DNA from: Opitutaceae bacterium
GTDB taxonomy: Bacteria; Verrucomicrobiota; Verrucomicrobiae; Opitutales; Opitutaceae
Assembly: GCA_031266495.1 (NCBI GenBank)
Contig: JAISAX010000633.1
Coordinates: forward strand, 1 to 5,229
DNA length: 5,229 nucleotides
Direction: 5' to 3'
The notes below the pieces were generated by a model that did no database searches, was not told where the DNA came from, and worked only from the letters and a program-made list of their open reading frames with translations. Below are positions 1 to 5,229 of this stretch, piece by piece. The position numbers and the translations under genes were made by a program. Position 1 is the stretch's first letter. Each line of letters opens with the position of its first letter.

Positions 1-1
1 C

Positions 2-1396
2 CCGGGGGGCAAAACCCGCGCCGCCCCCGCAGTCCCCCCCCCCCCCCCCCCCCCCGCGCAGACACCCACCGCCGCACCCGCCGCCACTGCCAAGGACGAC
101 ATCGTTGCCGTCATGCGCCTCTCGCTCGAGGACGAGCGCAAGCAGCGCGACACCCTCGCGCAGCAACTCGAGAGCACACAAAACACCGCCGACCAGCTCG
201 CCGCCGAACGCGCCCGCCTCGAAGCCGAACGCCAGCGCCTCGAACGCGAACGCGCCGCTCTCGACCAGAACCTTGCGCAGACCCGCGAACGCGCCGAAAA
301 GACCGCCGCCGAACTCACCGCCCAGCTCGCCACCACCCAGACCCGGGCCACGACTGCCGCCGCCCATGCCGCCGAACGCGCCGCCGCCCTCGAACGCGAT
401 CTTGCGGCCCGCGCCGCCGAAGCCGAAAAACGCGAAAAAGAACTCGCCGCCCTCGCCGCCCGCCAGGCCGAGGCGCAGAAGCAGATCGAGAACCTCAACG
501 TCACCGTCCGCGTGGCCGAACAGGAAAAAACCCTCCTTCGCGATACCGCGCAAACCCTCCGTCTCCAGGTCGATGCCGAACGCAAGGAACGCGAAAAAAT
601 CCAGGAAACCACCACGCAACTCGCCACCGGCGTCAGCCAGCTCGCCGAGCACTCCGCCGACCTCACCAAGGAGATTCGCGAGAGTCGTCCCATCAACGCC
701 AACATCCTCTTCAACGACTTCCTCGCCAACCGCGTCCGCGTGGACGTGACCGCCCGCCGCTCCAGTTTCCTCGGCCAGATCAACCGCGTCCACGAGGCCC
801 GCACGATTTTCGTCAACGACGGCGCCACGACTTACGCGCTCCTGCACATCGACGACACCCCGTTCAGCGTGCGCGAAAGCGGCGCCGACTGGGAGCAGAT
901 CACCGCCACCTACACGCCCCCGAAAGGCGGCGCGCGCCAGACGATCCCGGCGCTGCATTTTCTGAAACTCGACCCGCGTCTCATCGCCGTCCCCGTGACG
1001 CCGGAGCAGCTTTCCGCCTTCGGGGTGAAGACCTACAAGACCGCGCTCGATCCCTACCGCTTCCCCGAAGCGGTTCTCATCAGCAACGGCGGCGCTGGCT
1101 ACGGCGAACTCCCCTTCAAGCTCGACCCTGCCACGCCCGGTTACGTGAAAGTGGAAAACAAATTTTTCCGTCGTGTCTTCGGGGATTTTTCACCCAACCG
1201 CGGCGACCTCGTGCTCAGCAAGACGGGCGAACTCCTCGGCGTGATGGTCAACAACGACTACTGTGTGGTGATCGGTGCCTTCGCGCCCTCCGCGACCATC
1301 AACACCGGTTACGACCTCAAGGAACGCCAGCCGACCTCCGCCCTCCTCGACACCCAGGCCGGCCGCTACCGCGCCCTGCCGCTGCGCCTGCAGTGA
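2..1396 (+). CDS. Coiled-coil protein with unassigned C-terminal domain (5' partial)
   Basis: I do not recognise this as a named family. The frame is open from the window edge to the TGA at 1394-1396. The first ATG is at 113, but the upstream codons continue without a stop as an Ala/Pro/Thr-rich stretch ending AKDDIVAV, so the true start, and any signal peptide, probably lies outside the window. Counting from the ATG at 113 (427 residues), residues 1 to about 188 are a long charged coiled coil rich in Glu, Arg, Ala, Gln and Leu with no glycine or proline breaks in its core. From about 190 a different, beta-rich globular domain follows. Its segment at 360-377 (SPNRGDLVLSKTGELLGV) recalls the active-site strand of trypsin-like proteases, but Arg363 sits where the nucleophile serine would be; this is inference only. 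A structural or envelope-associated role is possible but unproven. A 321-base gap and a different theme separate it from the cys genes, so it is probably not in their operon. The run of 22 C at 34-55 makes the sequence before about 60 unreliable. Confidence 0.82.
   Translation, partial: PGGKTRAAPAVPPPPPPPAQTPTAAPAATAKDDIVAVMRLSLEDERKQRDTLAQQLESTQNTADQLAAERARLEAERQRLERERAALDQNLAQTRERAEKTAAELTAQLATTQTRATTAAAHAAERAAALERDLAARAAEAEKREKELAALAARQAEAQKQIENLNVTVRVAEQEKTLLRDTAQTLRLQVDAERKEREKIQETTTQLATGVSQLAEHSADLTKEIRESRPINANILFNDFLANRVRVDVTARRSSFLGQINRVHEARTIFVNDGATTYALLHIDDTPFSVRESGADWEQITATYTPPKGGARQTIPALHFLKLDPRLIAVPVTPEQLSAFGVKTYKTALDPYRFPEAVLISNGGAGYGELPFKLDPATPGYVKVENKFFRRVFGDFSPNRGDLVLSKTGELLGVMVNNDYCVVIGAFAPSATINTGYDLKERQPTSALLDTQAGRYRALPLRLQ
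34..55. repeat. 22-base cytosine homopolymer
   Basis: Positions 34-55 are an uninterrupted run of C. In the frame of the first gene it would encode seven CCC proline codons in a row, whereas the real proline-rich codons around it are mixed with Ala and Thr codons. Its length, its place near the window edge, and a similar C tract at the other end suggest a sequencing or assembly artefact. A true slippery proline tract is less likely. Confidence 0.9.
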
Positions 1397-1442
1397 TCCG
1401 TAACGCCGGTGTCCCCGGATGTTATGGATTTTATACGAAAGT

Positions 1443-1499
1443 CGCAAAGATCACGAAGAAGAGAATCAGCAATCCTTTGCGCGCTTCGCGGCCTTTGTG
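1443..1499. repeat. Imperfect inverted repeat, 'cgcaaag...cacgaag' type
   Basis: The left arm at 1443-1458 (cgcaaagatcacgaag) pairs with the right arm at 1484-1499 (cttcgcggcctttgtg). Of 16 positions, 12 are Watson-Crick pairs, 2 are G-T and 2 are mismatches, around a 25-base centre. The centre and right arm share cctttgcgcgctt (1474-1486) with cctttcgcgcgctt (3573-3586) inside the larger palindromic element between cysD and cysN, so the two may belong to one dispersed family. A role (mRNA end, mobile palindrome or neutral remnant) cannot be read from one window. Confidence 0.6.
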
Positions 1500-1571
1500 T
1501 AAAAATCCGGAATTTTCGGGACGTTGGCACAACACGTGCCTCGGACAGCGATCTCACCCGCATCCGGCCTG

Positions 1572-1588
1572 CAGGATTGTCCTGTTTT
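1572..1588 (+). terminator. Weak candidate intrinsic terminator
   Basis: A 5-base-pair stem (cagga at 1572-1576 with tcctg at 1580-1584) closes a 3-base loop and is followed directly by TTTT. The form is that of a Rho-independent terminator on the + strand, but the stem is short and only moderately GC-rich. It lies 175 bases past the stop of the coiled-coil gene. It could end that transcript, act as an attenuator in the cysC leader, or be chance. Confidence 0.25.
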
Positions 1589-1717
1589 AGGTGTATCGGG
1601 ATTCGAAAATTTTTATCCCTTTAAGAATCAAAAACTAATCTAATTCCCCTTTTTTCGGGGGTATTTTGAGCTTGCGAGGACGATTAAGTTCCTAATGTTT
1701 ATGAACTCACTAAACAA

Positions 1718-2449
1718 ATGAGTTTTTCCGCCAACAGTGCCGACTCCGCAGTCGCTGCCGCCGCCAATCTTTATCCGGTGTTCGATCGCGTCCTGCCGCG
1801 CGCGGAAAAGGAGGCCCGATTTCGGCAGCATGCACGGGTGATCTGGCTCTACGGGCTCTCCGGCTCGGGCAAGAGCACCCTCGCCATCGCATTGGAACGG
1901 AGCCTCTTCGCCGCCGGTTTTGTCACCCACCTGCTCGATGGCGATAACGTCCGCACCGGCCTCAACCGCGGGCTCGGTTTCAGCGACGCCGACCGGACGG
2001 AGAATCTCCGGCGTGTCGCCGAAGTGGCGAAGCTCTTCGTGCAGGCGGGCATCGTCACGATCTGCTCGTTCATCACGCCGCTCAGGGAAAATCGCGCCCG
2101 TGTTCGCGAAATCATCGGGCCTGACGATCTTCTCGACGTTTACGTGAAGGCTTCGTTCGGAACCTGCGCCCGTCGCGATCCGAAGGGCCTCTATGCCAAG
2201 GCCGCCGCCGGCGGAGTCGGGCAATTTACCGGACGCGACTCGACGTTCGAGCCGCCGGAGCCTGCGTCCATCGCGCCCGGCGCCGACGTGCCTGCCCTCG
2301 TCATCGACACCGAGGCCGCTTCGCCCGAGGCCTGCCTGCAACGTCTCCTCGACACCCTGCTCCCGCGTATCCGGTTTATCGGTACCTCCGCGCCCGCGCT
2401 TTTTTCGCCCTCTCTCTCGGCTGTTTCCGTATCCACTTCACGACATTGA
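1718..2449 (+). CDS. cysC: Adenylylsulfate (APS) kinase CysC
   Basis: This cytosolic kinase makes PAPS from APS and ATP, the second step of sulfate activation. The 243-residue product shows the Walker A loop GLSGSGKS at 46-53, the DGDNVR motif at 74-79, RDPKGLY at 153-159 and FTGRDSTFEPP starting at 170, all at the spacing of the family. The N-terminal region before the P-loop (LYPVFDRVLPRAEKE) resembles the stand-alone kinases I recall from Bacteroidota and Verrucomicrobiota. The ATG at 1718 is the only Met codon in the frame; no good Shine-Dalgarno sequence precedes it. The kinase fold should end near Phe220 (LLPRIRF); residues 221-243 are an extra Ser/Ala-rich tail. Thr120 in SFITP sits where the Escherichia coli enzyme has the phosphorylated serine (usually SFISP). 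An 8-codon reading frame (ATG 1695) ends in a TGA overlapping this start codon. cysD begins 14 bases downstream, so the two are probably co-transcribed. Confidence 0.96.
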   Translation: MSFSANSADSAVAAAANLYPVFDRVLPRAEKEARFRQHARVIWLYGLSGSGKSTLAIALERSLFAAGFVTHLLDGDNVRTGLNRGLGFSDADRTENLRRVAEVAKLFVQAGIVTICSFITPLRENRARVREIIGPDDLLDVYVKASFGTCARRDPKGLYAKAAAGGVGQFTGRDSTFEPPEPASIAPGADVPALVIDTEAASPEACLQRLLDTLLPRIRFIGTSAPALFSPSLSAVSVSTSRH

Positions 2450-2463
2450 TCGACAAGAACCAC

Positions 2464-3486
2464 ATGACCGCTACCGCTTCGGCACCCGTATCCACCAAAT
2501 CCCTCTCCTCTTCCGCCCGCTCAGGCACACCCACCGCCAACCCGCCGGCCGCCGCGCCGGCGACCGCTCACGCCTCCGGATTTTCGTCCTACAACCTCAC
2601 CCACCTCGCCCAGCTCGAACATGAAGCGATCTTCGTGATGCGCGAAGTCGCCGCCCAGTTCGAGCGGCCCGCGCTCCTCTTTTCCGGAGGCAAGGACTCC
2701 ATCGTCATGGTGCGCCTCGCGCAAAAAGCCTTCGCCCCCGCGCGCTTTCCGTTCCCGCTCGTCCATATCGACACCGGCCACAATTTCGTCGAGACGATCG
2801 GATTCCGCGACTGGCTGGCGAAGGACACCGGCGGCCGTCTCGTCGTCCGCTATGTGGAAGATTCCATCAAGTCCGGCGCCGCGGTTGAGGAGAAAGGCCC
2901 CAACCCTTCGCGCAACGGACTCCAGACCGTCACGCTGCTCGAAACCATTGAGGAGTTCAAATTCGACGCCTGCCTCGGCGGTGCGCGCCGTGACGAGGAA
3001 AAGGCCCGCGCCAAGGAGCGCTTCTTTTCCCATCGCAACGAATTCGGCGAATGGGATCCGAAAAACCAGCGTCCCGAACTCTGGAACCTTTTCAACGGCC
3101 GCAAGCAGGTCGGCGAACACTTCCGCGTTTTTCCGCTCTCTAACTGGACGGAGATGGACGTCTGGCAATACATTGCCCGTGAAAATCTTCGCATCCCGTC
3201 GATCTATTTCGCGCACCGCCGCCGGGTCGTGAACCGCGGCGGTACGCTCCTGGCGGATACGCCCTTCATCAACCTGTTGCCCTGCGAGAGCTTCACCGAG
3301 CGCACCGTGCGTTTCCGCACCGTGGGCGACGCCACCTGCACCGGCGCCGTGGAATCCACCGCGGCCGACCTCGCCGAGATCATCCAGGAAGTCGCTTCCG
3401 CCCGCGTCACCGAACGCGGCACCCGCGCCGACGACAAACGCTCCGAAAGTGCCATGGAAGACCGCAAGAAAGCGGGCTATTTCTGA
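2464..3486 (+). CDS. cysD: Sulfate adenylyltransferase subunit 2 (ATP sulfurylase small subunit) CysD
   Basis: CysD is the catalytic adenylyltransferase subunit; with the GTPase CysN it forms APS and pyrophosphate from sulfate and ATP in the cytosol. From the ATG at 2464 the protein has 340 residues. The PP-loop SGGKDS is at 74-79, HIDTGHNF follows, and the GGARRDEEKARAKER motif is at 172-186. WNLFNGR and LSNWTEMDVWQYI are present, and the end RKKAGYF matches the usual CysD terminus, so it is full length. The conserved fold starts near Tyr43 (YNLTHLAQLE); the first 42 residues are a Ser/Thr/Ala/Pro-rich extension absent from the 302-residue E. coli protein. A TTG at 2446 would overlap the cysC stop by four bases and add six residues; I prefer the ATG because it is the stronger start codon, although neither has a clear ribosome site. 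The gap after cysC is 14 bases, which argues for one transcript. Confidence 0.97.
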   Translation: MTATASAPVSTKSLSSSARSGTPTANPPAAAPATAHASGFSSYNLTHLAQLEHEAIFVMREVAAQFERPALLFSGGKDSIVMVRLAQKAFAPARFPFPLVHIDTGHNFVETIGFRDWLAKDTGGRLVVRYVEDSIKSGAAVEEKGPNPSRNGLQTVTLLETIEEFKFDACLGGARRDEEKARAKERFFSHRNEFGEWDPKNQRPELWNLFNGRKQVGEHFRVFPLSNWTEMDVWQYIARENLRIPSIYFAHRRRVVNRGGTLLADTPFINLLPCESFTERTVRFRTVGDATCTGAVESTAADLAEIIQEVASARVTERGTRADDKRSESAMEDRKKAGYF

Positions 3487-3530
3487 GTCACTCCCGCCCT
3501 CCTCCCGTTTCACCATCAGCCAATTTACGA

Positions 3531-3641
3531 GTGGCCACAAAAAACACGAAAAATCTTTCTGCCCGGCGAGCGCCTTTCGCGCGCTTATAAGCGTGATGGC
3601 GGACTTTATACGCGGCGAGTTTTTGTGTTTTTTGTGGTCAC
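3531..3641. repeat. Long palindromic element between cysD and cysN
   Basis: The left arm at 3531-3553 and the right arm at 3620-3641 are nearly perfect reverse complements: 17 consecutive pairs (16 Watson-Crick, one G-T), a single bulged G at 3548, then five A-T pairs. Key arm sequences are gtggccacaaaaaacacg on the left and gtgttttttgtggtcac on the right. The 66-base centre contains a perfect 12-base palindrome, cgcttataagcg (3582-3593), and a direct repeat cggcgag (3564-3570 and 3613-3619). The element occupies most of the 176-base spacer. As RNA it would form a large hairpin between two subunit genes of one enzyme. No strong U tract follows it, so it is not a classical intrinsic terminator. 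It looks like a dispersed intergenic palindrome that may also affect mRNA processing. Confidence 0.85.
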
Positions 3642-3662
3642 TAAATTTGTATCCGATTTTTC

Positions 3663-5015
3663 ATGCCTACACTCTCTTCACCCTCTCCCGTCCATTCCGA
3701 CCAGCACTACCTCTCCATGGATCTGCTCCGTTTCACCACGGCGGGCAGCGTGGATGACGGCAAATCGACCCTGATCGGCCGCCTCCTCTACGATTCCAAA
3801 TCCATCTTCGAGGACACCCTCGAAAATCTCGAACGCGTCACCGAGCAGCGCGGCGAGGAGCACCTCAACCTTTCGCTCCTGACCGACGGCCTCCGCGCCG
3901 AGCGCGAGCAGGGCATCACGATCGACGTGGCCTACCGCTACTTCGCCACGCCCAAACGCAAGTTCATCATCGCCGACACGCCCGGCCACATCCAGTACAC
4001 GCGCAACATGGTGACCGGCGCCTCTACCGCCAACCTCGCCATCATCCTCATTGATGCGCGCAAGGGCGTCATCGAGCAGACCTGCCGCCACTCTTTCATC
4101 GCCTCGCTCCTCGGCATCCCGCACGTCGTCGTCGCGGTCAACAAGATGGATCTCGTGGACTGGAGCGAGGCCCGTTTCGATGAGATCGTCGCCGCCTACA
4201 AGGAGTTTTCCTCGCGCCTGGCGATTCCCGATATCCAGTTCATCCCGATCTCGGCGCTGCACGGCGACAACGTCGTGGAGCGCTCCGCGAACACGCCCTG
4301 GTATGCCGGCGCACCGCTCCTGCACACGCTGGAAAACGTCTACATCGGCAGCGACCTCAACCATGTCGATCCACGCTTCCCGATCCAGACGGTGATCCGC
4401 CCGCACACCGACGCGTACCACGATTTCCGCGGCTTTGCCGGGCGCGTGGCCGGCGGCGTGTTTCGGCCCGGCGACGAGATCGTCGCACTCCCGTCGGGGC
4501 TCCCGGCGAAGATCAAATCCGTCCACGGGCCCGACGGCGAAATCCCCGAGGCCTTCGCGCCGATGTCGGTCACGATCACGCTCGACCGCGAGATCGATTC
4601 CTCGCGCGGCGACCTCTTTGCGAAGCCGGCCAACCAGCCGCACGTGACGCAGGATGTCGAGGCGATGATCTGCTGGTTTTCCCCAACAAGACTCCAGCCC
4701 GGTGGCAAGTACATCGTGCGGCACACGACGCGCGAGGCGAAGGCGGTGGTCAAGGCGGTGCTCTACAAGGTCAACATCAACACCCTGCACAAGGTGGAGG
4801 ACGACCTGACGATCGGCATGAACGACATCGGCCGTATCCGTCTGCGCGTGGCGCAGCCGTTGATGGTGGACTCATACCGGCGCAATCGCACCACGGGCAG
4901 TTTCGTGCTCGTGGACGAGTTCACCAACGCGACGATTGCCGCCGGCATGATCCTCTGGCCCGAACCAGCCCCCGCTCCCGAGCCCAGCCCGTGGGTGGAC
5001 ATGGGCGGACTGTGA
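3663..5015 (+). CDS. cysN: Sulfate adenylyltransferase subunit 1 (GTPase subunit) CysN
   Basis: CysN is an EF-Tu-like GTPase whose GTP hydrolysis drives APS formation by its partner CysD. The 450-residue protein shows G1 GSVDDGKST at 28-36, the switch I region GITIDVAYRYF from 84, G3 DTPGH at 105-109 and G4 NKMD at 160-163. The C-terminal half has the expected beta-barrel domains (RPHTDAYHDFRGFAGRVAGG, RGDLF, NDIGRIRLRVAQPL, TGSFVLVDEFTNATIAAGM). Length is close to the 475-residue E. coli protein and there is no fused APS kinase domain, consistent with the separate cysC. I chose the ATG at 3663 over the in-frame ATG at 3717 because YLSMDLLRF, upstream of the P-loop, looks like the conserved family start region. 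There is no clear Shine-Dalgarno sequence. Unlike the tight cysC-cysD junction, 176 bases with a large palindrome lie before this gene, so its expression may be partly uncoupled. The tail ends in a Pro/Ala-rich stretch (EPAPAPEPSPW). Confidence 0.97.
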   Translation: MPTLSSPSPVHSDQHYLSMDLLRFTTAGSVDDGKSTLIGRLLYDSKSIFEDTLENLERVTEQRGEEHLNLSLLTDGLRAEREQGITIDVAYRYFATPKRKFIIADTPGHIQYTRNMVTGASTANLAIILIDARKGVIEQTCRHSFIASLLGIPHVVVAVNKMDLVDWSEARFDEIVAAYKEFSSRLAIPDIQFIPISALHGDNVVERSANTPWYAGAPLLHTLENVYIGSDLNHVDPRFPIQTVIRPHTDAYHDFRGFAGRVAGGVFRPGDEIVALPSGLPAKIKSVHGPDGEIPEAFAPMSVTITLDREIDSSRGDLFAKPANQPHVTQDVEAMICWFSPTRLQPGGKYIVRHTTREAKAVVKAVLYKVNINTLHKVEDDLTIGMNDIGRIRLRVAQPLMVDSYRRNRTTGSFVLVDEFTNATIAAGMILWPEPAPAPEPSPWVDMGGL

Positions 5016-5020
5016 TCGGC

Positions 5021-5045
5021 GGAGGCGGCGCGAAGCACCGCCTCC
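5021..5045 (+). terminator. Hairpin just after cysN, possible terminator
   Basis: ggaggcgg at 5021-5028 pairs perfectly with ccgcctcc at 5038-5045 around a 9-base loop, starting five bases after the cysN stop codon. The position suits a transcript end and the stem is very GC-rich, but no T tract follows, so an intrinsic terminator is not proven. It may instead be a Rho-dependent end, an mRNA-stabilising stem or part of a dispersed repeat. Confidence 0.4.
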
Positions 5046-5070
5046 ATGTCGCACTTCCGCCACTACACCC

Positions 5071-5093
5071 GGAACGGGCGAGACGCCCGCTCC
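5071..5093. repeat. Short GC-rich palindrome downstream of cysN
   Basis: ggaacgggcg at 5071-5080 pairs with cgcccgctcc at 5084-5093 over 10 positions with one A-C mismatch, around the 3-base loop aga. The compact, nearly symmetrical form suggests a REP-like dispersed palindrome, but with a single copy visible this is inference. It could also act with the preceding hairpin at the 3' end of the cys transcript. Confidence 0.5.
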
Positions 5094-5119
5094 ACGGCAT
5101 TACTGCACGGATGGTCCGC

Positions 5120-5229
5120 GGGGGGGGGGGGCCGCCCCCCCCCCCCCCCCCCCCCCCCCCCACCCCCCCCAGCCCCCGCCCCCGCCCCACGCCACGCCGG
5201 GCCGGGGCCCGCGCCCCCGCCCCCCAGCG
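5120..5229. repeat. Poly-G/poly-C low-complexity end, probable artefact
   Basis: A run of 12 G (5120-5131) is followed by CCG and then 27 C (5135-5161), after which the sequence is nearly all C and G with occasional A. There is no codon structure that looks like protein. The G run facing a C run could fold on itself, but the pattern is more typical of low-quality read ends or poly-G miscalls joined to a contig end. I would not interpret anything past about 5119. Confidence 0.85.

Larger units (their letters stand above)
1397..1717. other. Non-coding region upstream of cysC
   Basis: This 321-base stretch separates the coiled-coil gene from cysC. The first half contains an imperfect inverted repeat (1443-1499) and a small hairpin with a T tail (1572-1588). 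From about 1590 to 1717 the sequence becomes clearly AT-rich against a GC-rich background, as expected for a promoter and 5' leader. I could not pick a convincing -35/-10 pair. Short open frames on both strands here have no recognisable protein features and I leave them out. No riboswitch fold known to me is evident by eye. Confidence 0.7.

Noticed and set aside
1568..1575. 8-base palindrome cctgcagg as a binding site
   Set aside because: It is short, single, and overlaps the small hairpin; nothing else supports an operator.
1393..1624. Short open frames on the + strand between the coiled-coil gene and cysC
   Set aside because: They run through the inverted repeat and hairpin, have no ribosome site or protein motifs, and overlap each other in different frames.
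2521..3540. Long open frame on the - strand opposite cysD
   Set aside because: It lies wholly across a clear cysD gene and its product has no recognisable motif; long antisense frames are expected in GC-rich coding DNA.
3975..4010. Ile after DTPGH in CysN (E. coli has Glu) as a functional change
   Set aside because: That position varies among translation-factor GTPases and their relatives; the catalytic DTPGH residues are intact.
3678..4790. Long open frame on the - strand opposite cysN
   Set aside because: The product is an Asp/Arg/Val-rich shadow of the cysN codons with no family features, and cysN itself is certain.
5120..5161. Possible G-quadruplex or i-motif in the G and C runs
   Set aside because: The runs look like sequencing artefact rather than genomic sequence, so a structural reading is not justified.
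4921..5190. Gly-rich open frame on the - strand at the right end
   Set aside because: It starts in the low-complexity C tract and reads the homopolymer as poly-Gly, then runs antisense into cysN; it is a product of the doubtful end sequence.

Overview
The window is a GC-rich bacterial segment whose complete genes all lie on the + strand. It holds a sulfate-activation cluster, cysC-cysD-cysN, preceded by the 3' part of an unrelated coiled-coil protein gene. The high GC content, the C/G-ending codons, the form of CysC and CysN (which resembles what I recall from Verrucomicrobiota and Bacteroidota) and AT-rich 'cacgaag'-type inverted repeats between genes suggest a verrucomicrobial, perhaps Opitutaceae-like, organism. 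This placement is inference; there is no rRNA or other marker in the window.

Layout. 1-1396: open reading frame, 5' end lost at the window edge, encoding an Ala/Pro-rich stretch, about 190 residues of charged coiled coil and a globular C-terminal domain of unknown function. 1397-1717: a 321-base non-coding stretch with an imperfect inverted repeat, a short hairpin followed by T residues, and an AT-rich leader. 1718-2449: cysC, APS kinase. 2464-3486: cysD, ATP sulfurylase small subunit. 3487-3662: a spacer almost filled by a large palindromic element. 3663-5015: cysN, the GTPase subunit of ATP sulfurylase. 5016-5119: two GC-rich hairpins. 5120-5229: long G and C homopolymers and low-complexity sequence that look like assembly or read artefacts.

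How the genes work together. CysD and CysN form the GTP-driven ATP sulfurylase that makes adenosine 5'-phosphosulfate (APS) from sulfate and ATP. CysC phosphorylates APS to PAPS, which feeds sulfite/cysteine synthesis or sulfotransferases. No reductase (cysH), transporter or sulfotransferase is visible, so the final use cannot be decided here. CysN carries no fused kinase domain, which fits the separate cysC.

I found no convincing new biological system. The items most worth checking are the palindromic elements between genes, the possible degenerate protease-like domain in the first gene, a Ser-to-Thr change in CysC at the phosphorylated-serine position, and the doubtful sequence at both ends.
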